Origin: an archaeon
GTDB taxonomy: Archaea > Thermoproteota > Nitrososphaeria > Nitrososphaerales > Gagatemarchaeaceae
Length of the DNA stretch: 64,000 nt
NCBI GenBank assembly: GCA_021819035.1
Contig: JAKASL010000001.1
Location: forward strand, 558,001 to 622,000
Reading direction: 5' to 3'
Part shown: piece after piece, positions 1 through 8,336 of the stretch
Position numbering within the stretch: position 1 is the stretch's first letter
Layout: every line of letters begins with the position of its first letter
Made by a program: the position numbers and the translations under genes
Notes under the pieces: model-generated
Told to the model about the DNA's origin: nothing
Databases searched by the model: none
The model's input: the letters and a program-made list of their open reading frames with translations, nothing else

Positions 1-83
1 TCCCCCCTCCCCCTCCGTCCCCATGCCCGACGAAGACCTCGTCCCCATCCCGCGCCGCCTGCTCGAGGCCTGGCTCGAAGAGC

Positions 84-1175
84 TCACGTCGCTGCGGCGG
101 CTTGCCTCCGGAGAACCTCAGCCAGCTGCGCCTCCAGCTGTGCGACCCTCCTCCCGAACTCCGCCCTGATCTTCTCCTCCGCCTCCTTGACGTCCCTGTA
201 CTCGGTCACAGAGAGGACAGGCACCGCCTTCAGGTAGTCCTCAAGCAGCTGCGCCTCCGTGGGCCTGTAGTAGGCGCTGCTCACCCCTGTCGAGTGCCCC
301 ATCAGCATCTCCACGTGGATGGGGCGCATCACCTGCTCGGCCTGGGTCTTGAACCACTTCCTGTACCCGTGCGCCGCCTTCCACTCGTACCTCCGCCTCC
401 GCTCCTGCCTCAGCCCCGACTTCCCCAGTATCCTGAAGAGCTCCCTCTCTATCTCCCTGGACCCGAGCCTCTTCACCACGGACGCCGTCCCCTTCCGCCC
501 CTGGGAGACGGCGAACTCGTCCCTGACCAGCGGCGCCCCCGGGAGCACGTCCTCCCCGTGGGCCCTGCGGTACTCGAGGTACTGCCTGCAGACCCCCCAG
601 GCCTCGGGGGTGACGTAGGTGAAGTACTGCTCCGGCTCCCCCCTGTAGACGGTCACCTTCGCTGCGGCCACCCTCCCGTCCCTCTCCACCGGCTCCACGT
701 CCCTGACGCACATGTAGTCCCAGGCCCCCACCCTGAAACCCCCGGAGGCCATCATCTCCACGGCCACCTTCATCCTCAGGGTGCAGAGGTTGAGCACCCT
801 CCTGATCTCGTCCCTGGTGGGGGCCCTGTCGTCGGCCCACTTCCTGCTCTTCGGTATGGTCCTCGAGATGAAGTCCCAGTCGAGCCTGCACCTGTTCATC
901 ACGCAGAAGAGCTTGATCGGGGTCGCCCTGGCCCTCACGGAGGAGAGCGCTATCTCCCCCTTCTCCGCCCTCCCCCTGAGGTGCCCCACGTACCCCTGGA
1001 CCAGCCCCTCGGCCTTCTCGGGGTCCCCCTTCGCGAGCCTCACGAACGCCACGTTGTCCAGCCCGCAGTGGGCGAAGAAGTACTTCATGGATAGGGCGTA
1101 GACCTTCCTGGTGGCCTCGTTCGGCATGGCAGCCAGGAACCTCCTCCAGTCGTCCGAGTCCTCGACTACGCTCAT
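84..1175 (-). CDS. Tyrosine recombinase (integrase) of an integrated element
   Basis: A 363-residue tyrosine recombinase that would integrate or excise a mobile element. The catalytic set is visible: Arg148 in GGFRVGAW, His269 and Arg272 in HGYRKW, His294 in MGHSTG, and the Tyr302/303 pair in SSAYYRP. An N-terminal SAM-like core-binding region occupies roughly residues 1-105, and the last 35 residues look like a coiled coil. A TATA-like box 25 bp upstream of the ATG suggests a leaderless transcript. The gene is not split, unlike SSV-type integrases. It begins about 30-50 bp from the truncated end of a HerA-like ATPase gene, as expected for an integrase next to its attachment site. The body of the element would lie to the left, outside the window. 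Confidence 0.9.
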   Translation of the reverse strand: MSVVEDSDDWRRFLAAMPNEATRKVYALSMKYFFAHCGLDNVAFVRLAKGDPEKAEGLVQGYVGHLRGRAEKGEIALSSVRARATPIKLFCVMNRCRLDWDFISRTIPKSRKWADDRAPTRDEIRRVLNLCTLRMKVAVEMMASGGFRVGAWDYMCVRDVEPVERDGRVAAAKVTVYRGEPEQYFTYVTPEAWGVCRQYLEYRRAHGEDVLPGAPLVRDEFAVSQGRKGTASVVKRLGSREIERELFRILGKSGLRQERRRRYEWKAAHGYRKWFKTQAEQVMRPIHVEMLMGHSTGVSSAYYRPTEAQLLEDYLKAVPVLSVTEYRDVKEAEEKIRAEFGRRVAQLEAQLAEVLRRQAAAAT

Positions 1176-1196
1176 CGAAACAGTACCCCCGGGGCG

Positions 1197-1204
1197 GATA
1201 TAAC
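1197..1204 (-). promoter_or_regulatory. TATA box of the integrase gene
   Basis: GTTATATC on the minus strand is centred about 25 bp before the ATG at 1175, the usual archaeal TATA-to-start spacing. It lies on the integrase side of the presumed insertion junction (about 1205-1225). Confidence 0.5.
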
Positions 1205-1210
1205 GGCCAA

Positions 1211-2124
1211 GCTTGACGCATAGGGGAGAAGATGTCGGAGACCATGGCTATGTGCTCGGCGGGATCTGTGTCCGGCCCCCCTTCCAGTGGGTTCAGGGAG
1301 AAGTCGTCCTTCCCGGGCGCCACCACCTTCCCCCCGACCGACCGGGCGGTCGCACCGTACTCGTTGTGCCAGTCGAGTATCATCACCGGGAGCCCCGCCT
1401 CCGCCGCCTGCTTCACGATGGCGGCTGCCGTCGTCGACTTCCCCGAGCCTGTCATCCCGAGGACGCTCACGTGCCTCCGCAGGTCGTCCAGCTGCAGCCT
1501 GATCTCGTGGTACTCCCTCCCACCTGACTTCAGCGACCCGAGGAGGAGCCCGTCCTGCCCCGACTCCGCCGCGTTGGGGATGTAGAAATCAGGAGACCTC
1601 TCCAGGTTTGCGGAGAGCGGCGACATCTCATCGAAGGTGCAGAGGGCTCCGACTGCGGTGGGGGACCCCCTCTGCGAGAGTTGCCTCACTCCGGGGAGGA
1701 GCATGGACCTCATGAACCCGGCCAGGTCCTTCCTCAGCAGCCTCTCCACGTTGGCAGTGGGGAGAGCCACGCTCAGGGCCGCCGACAGTATGCTCGCCCG
1801 CTGTTCCAGCGCCTGGCTCTGGTCCTCCTTCTTCTTGCCGTCCACCCACGTCCCGACGACAAGGTCGAACTCGAGGACAGGGGGCGCTTCGCCTTCGCCT
1901 TCGGCCTCGTCCATCAGCATGACATAGACGAAGGGGAGCCCTGCCCTCCGGAGACCCTCGAAGAGGCCCTTCATCCTCTGTTGCTGAAGCGTCGTCTTCA
2001 GGGCGGCGGAGTAGTCCATCCTTGGGTCTTCGGGGACGTCAGGGACCCCGACCCTGAACAGCGCCATGCTCCTGACCTTCGACCCGTCGGCCGAAGAGAC
2101 GTACTTGCCGTCGGCTACCCTCAT
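1211..2124 (-). pseudogene. HerA/DUF87-type ATPase, C-terminus lost at the element junction
   Basis: The first 300 residues read as a HerA-like hexameric ATPase. An N-terminal beta-rich/linker region is followed by Walker A GMTGSGKST (residues 223-231) and a Walker B-like segment MILDWHNEYG, then the post-Walker helix ending HIAMVSDIFS. Similarity stops at about 1225. Beyond that the frame stays open to 241, but it only mirrors the integrase gene in another frame and has an implausible Arg/Gly-rich composition. The C-terminal half is therefore missing, including later motifs and the arginine finger. The coding sense may begin upstream of the ATG at 2124: the frame is open back to the pilin stop, and a CTG at 2199 follows GGTGAGG. 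The position suggests a motor in the pilus locus, but the family also includes DNA translocases. Confidence 0.7.
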
Positions 2125-2205
2125 CTCCTCTATGCCGAGTCTGGCCTGGGGCCGGAGCTTCCAGGCGACCTGGGACGCCAGCTCATGGGCGGGGTGCAGC
2201 TTGCC

Positions 2206-2415
2206 TCACCAGTGGAACAGGGACCCGAATATGCCGTTGAGCGAGTTGGTGATCGAGTTCCACACGTTCGAAGTGTATGCCGAGCTCTGCTTGAGGATCG
2301 ACTCGATCCCGCCGACGAGCAAGGACAGCGCCACAAGGGCGACCGAGATCAGCAGCGCTTCTTCGATCAGCTGAACCCCGCGCCTGCTCCGCCAAAGCCT
2401 GCGACCGACTTTCAT
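2206..2415 (-). CDS. Type IV pilin-like major subunit
   Basis: A 69-residue pilin precursor. Residues 1-13 are a basic leader (RRLWRSRRG). The mature-like part begins VQLIEEALLIS, with Glu at position +5 after the Gly and then a hydrophobic helix, which is the type IV prepilin layout cut by a FlaK/PibD-type peptidase. The tail is short, so this would be a small Flp-like pilin. The start at 2415 was chosen because a TATA box at 2436-2444 lies 25 bp upstream; an ATG at 2430 adds five residues. It sits downstream of the TadC/TadB/ATPase genes with its own promoter, as expected for a subunit needed in excess. No prepilin peptidase gene is in the window. Confidence 0.7.
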   Translation of the reverse strand: MKVGRRLWRSRRGVQLIEEALLISVALVALSLLVGGIESILKQSSAYTSNVWNSITNSLNGIFGSLFHW

Positions 2416-2435
2416 GCAATTGAAGCCCATGTTCC

Positions 2436-2444
2436 ATATTTAAC
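2436..2444 (-). promoter_or_regulatory. TATA box of the pilin gene
   Basis: GTTAAATAT on the minus strand is centred 25 bp ahead of the ATG at 2415, between the TadC-like stop and the pilin. It indicates independent transcription of the pilin. Confidence 0.5.
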
Positions 2445-2447
2445 CTC

Positions 2448-3071
2448 CTACAGGGCTGCCGAGGAGACCGAGGCCAGAGGGGCCGCTGCGGCGGCTATGG
2501 CAGCGAAGACGGCCATCGAGAGAAGGACGTTCACGAAGAACCTCCTCCCTGACATGAATGCGCCGAGCATCCCCGAACCCATGGCTGTCATGGCGGCCGA
2601 CCCGTAGACGAGTGCCCCGGTCCCCACCGGGCTTCCGCCCAGACCCAGGCTCCCGACCACTGGGCCAAGGGCCGTCAGCATCCCCATCACAGCGCCGAGC
2701 ACTGCCGATGTCACCAGGCTCCTGAACCTCATCACCTTCTGTTCCATGACCTCGCTGTCTCTGGATTTGACCCATCCCTCCAGTGTGACTGCGAGGGATT
2801 CGCCGCTCCTCCCGACCAGGGGGGCGCTGCTCCTGGGCGCGGCGACTACGAGCGACGCCAGCATCGAGACTTCCTCACCCCCTTCTTCTACCAGAGGTTT
2901 GAGGGCCCGGCTGAGGGGGAATCCCAGCAGGAGGAGCCTCGCCCCTTCCCTCCCGAGGGGCCCGGCCCTGGGCAGCTCCTCCACGGCGGACCTCGCAAGG
3001 CCCTTCCCTTCGCCTGCGGATTTCAACGCCCTCCCCAGCGAGTGCATCGCGTCGAGCTCGGCGCTCATCAC
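2448..3071 (-). CDS. TadC-like (T2SS GspF-type) pilus platform protein
   Basis: A 207-residue membrane protein forming the second half of a Tad-type inner-membrane platform. The N-terminal half is an amphipathic GspF-like segment (AVEELPRAGPLG, PLSRALKPLVEEGGEE). At least three hydrophobic stretches follow, near residues 118-145, 150-170 and 180-205. The start overlaps the stop of the TadB-like gene by four bases (ATGA), so the two are translationally coupled. The assignment rests on order (ATPase, TadB-like, TadC-like, pilin) and topology more than on sharp motifs. Confidence 0.6.
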   Translation of the reverse strand: MMSAELDAMHSLGRALKSAGEGKGLARSAVEELPRAGPLGREGARLLLLGFPLSRALKPLVEEGGEEVSMLASLVVAAPRSSAPLVGRSGESLAVTLEGWVKSRDSEVMEQKVMRFRSLVTSAVLGAVMGMLTALGPVVGSLGLGGSPVGTGALVYGSAAMTAMGSGMLGAFMSGRRFFVNVLLSMAVFAAIAAAAAPLASVSSAAL

Positions 3072-3763
3072 CTTGGCCTCCCGGGGGCGCCGAGATGGAA
3101 CGCCAGGTCAAGGACAGCCAACTCGAAGGCTCCCAGCTCTGCGAGCCTCACCGCGCCGTAGGAGTGCGTGAGGACCGTATACAGTAGCAGCATGATGGGG
3201 GTGAAGAACGACACGGTCATGACCATCGGCATCTTGGTCTCCCTGCTCAGAGCCGCTGACCCAGCCAGCCCGCGTGCCTCCTCGTCGTCCGGGTCCGGTC
3301 CGCCCTTCCTGGGCTCGGCCAGTCCCCTCAGCGCGGCCGCGACTGCGTACGACGCGAGCGACCCCGACGCGGCGCCGACTGACCTGGCCACGCTTTCGCC
3401 GAGCAGGATCGTCTTCGAGGCCCGCGCCACGGCCGCCGCTACGTCGCTGTCCCTGGGTCGCAGGAGGAGGACGGACCTCGACCTGGACCGGGTCACCTCA
3501 AGCAGGGCCTTCGAAGAAGAAGCGAGGAGCACTGCCTCCTTCGCCTGGCTCACCCGCCCCCTGTCCAGCAGGCGCCTCGGCGTGGTCACGACGATGTAGA
3601 AGACGGCCGCGGCCACTATGAGCAGGACCAGCGAGCCGGCTCCTCCGAGGGCATCCCCGAAGGCGAGGTCAGCGACGAGCCACGACGCGGACGAGGACGC
3701 GAGGCCCACCGCGGCTACCCTCCAGGCGGAGAGCCCGAAGTGGTCCAGCGATGCGAACTTCAA
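3068..3763 (-). CDS. TadB-like (T2SS GspF-type) pilus platform protein
   Basis: A 231-residue membrane protein. Two hydrophobic segments near the N-terminus (about residues 13-33 and 42-60) are followed by a long soluble GspF-like region with a cluster of Arg/Lys, and then by hydrophobic segments at about 178-198 and 205-222. It overlaps the ATPase stop by four bases at its start and the next gene by four at its end, so the three are one tightly coupled operon. It should anchor the cytoplasmic ATPase in the membrane. Some archaeal pili split the platform into two half-size proteins as seen here. Confidence 0.6.
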   Translation of the reverse strand: MKFASLDHFGLSAWRVAAVGLASSSASWLVADLAFGDALGGAGSLVLLIVAAAVFYIVVTTPRRLLDRGRVSQAKEAVLLASSSKALLEVTRSRSRSVLLLRPRDSDVAAAVARASKTILLGESVARSVGAASGSLASYAVAAALRGLAEPRKGGPDPDDEEARGLAGSAALSRETKMPMVMTVSFFTPIMLLLYTVLTHSYGAVRLAELGAFELAVLDLAFHLGAPGRPR

Positions 3764-5205
3764 CCCGGGTTGCCCCCCCGGGAGATCCTGGCCGACGCCT
3801 GAGCGACCTTCATTCCCAGCATCTCGGCCAGCACGCCGTTCGGAGGGCGTGGCCAGCCTGGCCCGGCGACGTTCCTCAGCCTGTGGTCGCGGTCTCGCAT
3901 GTAGATCTCCTTGATCCTCGGCGACCCGCCTTCCTGGGTGACCTCTACCACCCTGTGCACATATCTCTCCTGCCTCAGCCTGTCTGGCCTGGCCATCTGG
4001 ACGAGTATTCCGAGATCCAGCAGGCTCTGTTCGGCGATGTGGTGCATCGTCAGCCAGCGCCTCACCGCCTGCTCTATGGTGGAGGCGTGGAACGTCTGGA
4101 CCCCCCTCGCACCCGAGGCGAGGGCCTGAAAGAACGCCCTGCTGTGTTCCTCTGACTGTATCTCGCTCAGAATCACGATGTCAGGAGACCTGTGCAGCGC
4201 TTTCACTATCTCGGACTCCTTGGTCCTCTCCGAGACCTCCCCCCTGTCGTATGGGTCGACCTTCACCTTCACCTGATGGTACCCGTCCGCGAGCATATCC
4301 TTGGTCTCCACCGCGTCCTCGATGTAGAGCCGCCGGAGCCTCCTGTCCACCTGTTCGTCGAGGGCGTTGAGGAGGGTCGTCTTCCCGGTCCCCGTCTCGC
4401 CGACTATCGTGACGTTCCCTCCTGCTTCCAGCCACCCCACGAGGACGGACGCCGCCTCCTCGGAGATCAACCCCCGCCCTATCAGCTGGGGGAGGGTGAG
4501 TGTGGAGACGTTCAGCCTCCGCACGTCCAGGGCGAAGCGGTTCACCGCCACAGGTTCGAGGTCGACCGAGACCCTGAGCGCCGCGCCCCCGACCACGAGG
4601 TCGTTCTTCAGGGACGGGGTCCGAAAGTCGAGGGTGTAGCCGCTGAACGTGTCGAGGTGGGTCTCGAGGGCCTTCCTTTCCCTTTCTGTAAGAACGATCC
4701 CTGATTCGCACCTCCCGAACGACATGTGGTCCAGGTACACGGGGGTCGATTCCGAGTCGACGTAGAACTCGGTCACCTTAATGTCCTTGGCAAGGGCAAG
4801 GATCCTCGAAAGGCCGACCGCTTCGTACGCCGCCAGTTCGGAGAGGTCCCTGATTCGGTGGCTGATCCCCGACGCGGCGATTCTTCTAGCCGATGCCTGT
4901 GCCAGAACATCGATGAGCCGGGTGAACGTGAGCGGCTCGACGTCGCCCGGATCAAGGTCGTCTGACGCTCCCCGTACCACCTCCCGCAGGGTCATGACCA
5001 TCCTGGGAGGGAGGGTGCACCCGACCTGGTAGAACGGCACCGGGCCTTCTCCTGTCACCCTGTACGTGAACGGGAACGACCCCGGGTCAGGGGACCCGCG
5101 CCAGTCAGGCCTCTCGAAGAGCTCCAGGAGGAGGGGCGGGGGCTCGACAGCGGGCGCAGGCTTGCGGACGGCGCTGAGGAAATTTCTCGCGAGCCTTGAC
5201 ACCAC
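3760..5205 (-). CDS. Secretion/pilus assembly ATPase (TadA/GspE/VirB11 superfamily)
   Basis: A 481-residue cytoplasmic ATPase that would power pilus assembly. Visible motifs are Walker A GETGTGKT (269-276), an Asp box LYIEDAVE (293-300), a Walker B region DIVILSEIQ (342-350), and a His box QTFHAST (370-376). The 200-residue N-terminal domain is typical of archaeal GspE2/TadA proteins. The start is a GTG with a TATA-like box (TTTTATTG, 5233-5240) about 31 bp upstream. It is the first gene of the minus-strand pilus operon and is divergent from the small pilin-like genes. Confidence 0.85.
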   Translation of the reverse strand: MVSRLARNFLSAVRKPAPAVEPPPLLLELFERPDWRGSPDPGSFPFTYRVTGEGPVPFYQVGCTLPPRMVMTLREVVRGASDDLDPGDVEPLTFTRLIDVLAQASARRIAASGISHRIRDLSELAAYEAVGLSRILALAKDIKVTEFYVDSESTPVYLDHMSFGRCESGIVLTERERKALETHLDTFSGYTLDFRTPSLKNDLVVGGAALRVSVDLEPVAVNRFALDVRRLNVSTLTLPQLIGRGLISEEAASVLVGWLEAGGNVTIVGETGTGKTTLLNALDEQVDRRLRRLYIEDAVETKDMLADGYHQVKVKVDPYDRGEVSERTKESEIVKALHRSPDIVILSEIQSEEHSRAFFQALASGARGVQTFHASTIEQAVRRWLTMHHIAEQSLLDLGILVQMARPDRLRQERYVHRVVEVTQEGGSPRIKEIYMRDRDHRLRNVAGPGWPRPPNGVLAEMLGMKVAQASARISRGGNPG

Positions 5206-5232
5206 GGGTCCTCAATGGGGGGCACCACCCCG

Positions 5233-5263
5233 CAATAAAACGGGCAAGGTGGCTCGTTAAATC
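5233..5263. promoter_or_regulatory. Divergent promoter region of the pilus locus
   Basis: Two TATA-like boxes lie back to back: TTTTATTG (minus strand, 5233-5240) for the ATPase operon and CGTTAAATC (plus strand, 5255-5263), 26 bp before the ATG at 5285. Their closeness suggests joint control of motor and minor-subunit genes. Confidence 0.5.
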
Positions 5264-5284
5264 CCCCACGCCGCCTTTCTCTCG

Positions 5285-5644
5285 ATGGTCGAAGTCCTGG
5301 AGTACTGCCTCGTGGTCATGGTGTCATCCCTCTTCGTCGCCGGCTCGGTGGCCACCTATGGGTCCTACTCCGGTTTCGTCTCCGGGGTGCAGTTCAAGGC
5401 GGCCTCTTCAGCCGTCTCCGCGCTCGCCATGGAAGCCCAGGTCAACGGCTCGTCCCGATCCGACCTGACCCTCCCCCCTTCAACCATCGGGTGTCAGGGA
5501 GGCGTCCTGACGATCACCTCTGGGAAGCGGGTCGCAGTGGACGACCTCCATACGACGTGCAGCTTCAGGGTAGTCGTCTCCGCAGGGCCGCACCAGGTCC
5601 TCTTCAGAAGCAACGGGTCCGCCCTCGCCCTGGAGGTGGAGTGA
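5285..5644 (+). CDS. Small membrane-anchored pilin-like protein
   Basis: A 119-residue protein with one N-terminal hydrophobic helix (about residues 8-28) and an extracytoplasmic beta-rich domain with two Cys. The N-terminus, VEVLEYCLVVMV after the initiator, resembles a mature type IV pilin with Glu at +5 but has no basic leader peptide to cleave. The start is fixed by a TATA box 26 bp upstream. It is the first of five closely packed plus-strand genes and is probably a minor pilin or pilus-associated protein. Confidence 0.55.
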   Translation: MVEVLEYCLVVMVSSLFVAGSVATYGSYSGFVSGVQFKAASSAVSALAMEAQVNGSSRSDLTLPPSTIGCQGGVLTITSGKRVAVDDLHTTCSFRVVVSAGPHQVLFRSNGSALALEVE

Positions 5645-5645
5645 C

Positions 5646-6023
5646 TTGCCCTCAACCACCATAGCGGCCGAAGGTTCATGGGGGGCGTATCTCGCCGCCG
5701 CGGCCGCCCTCCTCCTGGTCATCACTCCAGCGATATCAGCTGCCGCCAGGGCTTCTCGCGCGGGCGCGGACTGGCGCTACGCCGACGGCGTAAGGGCGGT
5801 CCTGGACTCGTTGAGCCCGGGGGTGACGGTCAGGTTCTCCTACGGCTCCGCGCCTTCCGCTGACGAAATCCTCCTCGCAGGAGACACTGTGAGTATCTAT
5901 GACGGCGTGGGTTTCATCGCCTTCGAGACGAGCCACCCGGTCCCCACCATGTTCCTGCAGCCGACCGTCTCCTACTCTGCCGAGCTCGTCGGAGGGGAGG
6001 TGGAGGTGAGCAGGGTCGTCTGA
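5646..6023 (+). CDS. Membrane-anchored pilus-locus protein
   Basis: A 125-residue protein starting at TTG one base after the preceding stop. A single hydrophobic segment (about residues 14-34) is followed by a soluble domain of about 90 residues. No family is recognised. Position and topology suggest a pilin-like or pilus-accessory protein. An Ala-rich transmembrane segment precedes RASRAGADWRYADGV, which resembles the start of the long helix in pseudopilins. Confidence 0.5.
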   Translation: MPSTTIAAEGSWGAYLAAAAALLLVITPAISAAARASRAGADWRYADGVRAVLDSLSPGVTVRFSYGSAPSADEILLAGDTVSIYDGVGFIAFETSHPVPTMFLQPTVSYSAELVGGEVEVSRVV

Positions 6024-6024
6024 G

Positions 6025-6123
6025 GTGGAGACGTACATAGACGTCGCCATCATGTACGCCGTGTTGATCACCATGGCGCTCCTTGCGCTGGCGATCCTTC
6101 TCCCGGAGCTCTTCCCGGTTTGA
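6025..6123 (+). CDS. 32-residue single-helix membrane protein of the pilus locus
   Basis: A very short gene, GTG start, encoding VETYIDVAIMYAVLITMALL followed by LALAILLPELFPV. It begins one base after the previous stop, and its TGA overlaps the TTG of the next gene, so it fills the gap with operon-like spacing. The protein is essentially one transmembrane helix with an acidic N-terminus resembling its two pilin-like neighbours. It could be a processed-pilin-like subunit or a small platform component. Confidence 0.45.
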   Translation: METYIDVAIMYAVLITMALLALAILLPELFPV

Positions 6124-6482
6124 AGTATGTCGACGTCGCAGTGGCTGTACTCGTGGGCGCGTCGGCGATCGCAGGCATCCTCTTCTGGACGCCGAGGACC
6201 GGCGACCTCCGGGCCGGCGAGCTGGCTGCCAGGGCAGAGCTCAGCGACCGGGTCGCGGGTGTGATCCAAGCGAAGGGGATGGGCTGGTTCCTGAGCACGC
6301 CGCCGCGGCCCGTCTGTTCCTATCTTGCGAGCCTGTCCAACTCCACGGTCCATCTCTTCGCCACTGTCGGGGGAGTAACCTGCGGGGACGCCCCTCCGGC
6401 AGGCGCCGACCAGGCGTCCATCGCGTTCAGGCTCGTCAACCTCCAGGTGGACGTCGGGGCATGGTCAGACGCCGGGCCGTAG
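6120..6482 (+). CDS. Small membrane-anchored pilin-like protein
   Basis: A 120-residue protein starting at a TTG that overlaps the previous stop. The N-terminus KYVDVAVAVLVGASAIAGIL is a hydrophobic helix with an acidic residue near +5, and the rest is a soluble domain with two Cys (residues 66 and 87), which could form a disulphide outside the cell. Its 3' end overlaps the next gene by 22 bases. Function is inferred from context only. Confidence 0.5.
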   Translation: MKYVDVAVAVLVGASAIAGILFWTPRTGDLRAGELAARAELSDRVAGVIQAKGMGWFLSTPPRPVCSYLASLSNSTVHLFATVGGVTCGDAPPAGADQASIAFRLVNLQVDVGAWSDAGP

Positions 6483-7270
6483 GCGCGACCATGGTGGCGG
6501 CGGTCGTCTTCTCGGCCCTGCTGGCCTGCGACCTCGCAGTGTATGTCGCTTCGCAGGACATGGGGGTTCTCTATTCTGAGGCATACGCCTCCGACGTCAT
6601 GGGTCAGCGCTTCCTGGTCCTAGAGGCTGCCGAAGGGGCCGACATCCTCCACGGTGCCGGGCTCCTGCTCGCCTCCTCGGCCTTCCAATGCCCTACGGCC
6701 GCATCGGAGATAGCCCGCGGCGTCGGGGGGCTGTCTGACTCCCAGGCGAGCGGAGGCGTCAGTGTTTCGGTCTGGGCCAGCGTCGGGGGAGCAGGGGACC
6801 GGGGGGACAACCTCTCCGCCCTCTCCCCGCTCGACGGGTGGGTCCCAGGGGAGCTCGACATCGTCCTCCACTACGACGCTTCCGGGAGCGACGGCCCTGG
6901 GGTCACCTTCACGAAGGGCGAATCGCACTACGTCCACCTCGGGGTGCGGATTCACGACGCGGTCTCACGATGCGAGGCTGCCACGGCGGCCGTCGCGCAG
7001 GCGCTGTCTCGCCCCACTGACAACTGCACCGCCGCGTCCCTGGGAGTGGAAGCGGACGAGGCAATCCGGACCCAGGTCCGCTCCGCGTCGGAGGAAGGGT
7101 TCGTCCTCTCGATTTCGTATTCGGTCACGGCATCGCCGACCTGCTCAGTGAGCTACGACGTACGACTCGTCCAGGCCGGTGTCCGAGGCGTCTCTTCGAC
7201 CTTCGGGGTGACGTTCTACGAGGAAGGCGTCCTCACAGTCCCTTCGCCAGCTCAGCCAGCTCAGGGGTGA
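6461..7270 (+). CDS. Exported pilus-locus protein (TadE-like topology)
   Basis: A 269-residue protein, the largest of the plus-strand set. A basic N-terminus (VRRRAVGATMV) and one hydrophobic helix precede a large extracytoplasmic domain with several Cys. RRRAVG followed by a hydrophobic helix could be a prepilin-type leader. The ATG at 6461 was chosen because the longer upstream frame is only a shadow of the preceding gene. It overlaps that gene by 22 bases and converges with tfb, sharing 38 bases of 3' end. It is a candidate adhesin or tip component. Confidence 0.5.
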   Translation: MVRRRAVGATMVAAVVFSALLACDLAVYVASQDMGVLYSEAYASDVMGQRFLVLEAAEGADILHGAGLLLASSAFQCPTAASEIARGVGGLSDSQASGGVSVSVWASVGGAGDRGDNLSALSPLDGWVPGELDIVLHYDASGSDGPGVTFTKGESHYVHLGVRIHDAVSRCEAATAAVAQALSRPTDNCTAASLGVEADEAIRTQVRSASEEGFVLSISYSVTASPTCSVSYDVRLVQAGVRGVSSTFGVTFYEEGVLTVPSPAQPAQG

Positions 7271-8174
7271 AGAACATGGCGCACTGCTCCCTGACGGTGT
7301 ACTCAGAGGTCCCCCCGCAGTCTGCCATCTCCCTCTGGGTCACCCGCCTCCCCCTGCCCTCGGCCATCGCAAGGGCCGCCTCCGCGGAGTACACCGCCGA
7401 AGCCGCCAGGGCGCACGGCCTCCTCCCTCCCATTGAGATCCTGTCGCAGCGGGACAACAGGTCGAGGGCGAGCGACCGGACCGCGTTGAAGTAGGCCGCC
7501 TTCGCGACCCCTGCCCTCGCCAGCTTGGAGTCGAGGTTCGGGTTCATGGAAAGCTTCGCGAGGACCCTGGTCACGTAGTCCTCGGGGCCTTTGGCGAACG
7601 TCTTCACAGGGGAGTCCAGGCTGAGCTGGATGATGGAAGATGTGGTGACCCTCCTCCCAAGCACGGCGTGGGCGGCGAGTATCTCGCCCGCGTTCGAGGA
7701 CGTCACCCCTTCTATCCTGCATGCCGCCATCAGCGAGTATGCCGAGATCTCCGCGACGGTCATCCTCCTCTTGGTGCGGGCCGACCTCGAGACCTTCCTC
7801 GCTATGGCCGCGGCCTGGAGGCCGACGAACCTCGGTAGGGCGAGCTTCTCAGCCACCCTTTCGATCATCTTCGCGCACTCGGTCTCCTGTCCATTCTCCC
7901 GCCCCGTGAAGTCGGACACCGTCTTCAGGTAGCCGTAGTTCCTGCTCGAGCCTGTGATCCCCTTGGTGGCCCTCTCGGACCTCGTCCCCCACACCGTCCC
8001 CATGAAGCTCCCCAGGGGGTGCGGCCCGTAGCGCTGGCTAGGCTGCGAGCCGGGGATGGCGGAGGTTCCGGCCTTCTCCTTCACCATCCCGCAGTTCGGG
8101 CAGGCGAGCTCATCCCATGCGTCCAGGAGGGGGACAGAGCAGTCGGGGCACGACTCGGCTTCGAGAGACTGCAT
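7233..8174 (-). CDS. tfb: Transcription initiation factor B (TFB) paralogue
   Basis: A 313-residue TFIIB homologue that bridges TBP-bound DNA and RNA polymerase. The zinc ribbon ligands are Cys9, Cys12, Cys25 and Cys28 (CPDC and CPNC). The B-reader/linker region holds the conserved-type segment SRNYGYLKTVSDF. Two cyclin folds follow, at about residues 105-200 and 205-305. Archaea of this group often carry several TFBs, and neighbours here do not show whether this is the housekeeping copy. The 3' end overlaps the convergent pilus gene by 38 bases. Confidence 0.9.
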   Translation of the reverse strand: MQSLEAESCPDCSVPLLDAWDELACPNCGMVKEKAGTSAIPGSQPSQRYGPHPLGSFMGTVWGTRSERATKGITGSSRNYGYLKTVSDFTGRENGQETECAKMIERVAEKLALPRFVGLQAAAIARKVSRSARTKRRMTVAEISAYSLMAACRIEGVTSSNAGEILAAHAVLGRRVTTSSIIQLSLDSPVKTFAKGPEDYVTRVLAKLSMNPNLDSKLARAGVAKAAYFNAVRSLALDLLSRCDRISMGGRRPCALAASAVYSAEAALAMAEGRGRRVTQREMADCGGTSEYTVREQCAMFFTPELAELAKGL

Positions 8175-8336
8175 GGACTCCCCTGGCAGGGAGGGCCTCT
8201 TCTCCCACCAGGGACTTCAAAGTAGGGCGTGGGGGCGCCAGGGGGCGCGGGCGGAGATCCAAGAGGAGCAGAGAGGGGCCCGCGTCCCGAAACTGGCGCA
8301 GAACGGTTAAAATCGCAAGCTCTGGCGGAACCGCCC

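Noticed and set aside
23-169. A 48-codon plus-strand frame (MPDEDLVPIPRRLLEAWLEE...) at the window edge
   Set aside because: Its first part looks protein-like, but most of it overlaps the 3' end of the integrase on the other strand and its second half is low-complexity; support is too weak.
241-1210. Continuation of the HerA-like frame to a 627-codon reading frame
   Set aside because: This part mirrors the integrase gene in another frame and has no ATPase features.
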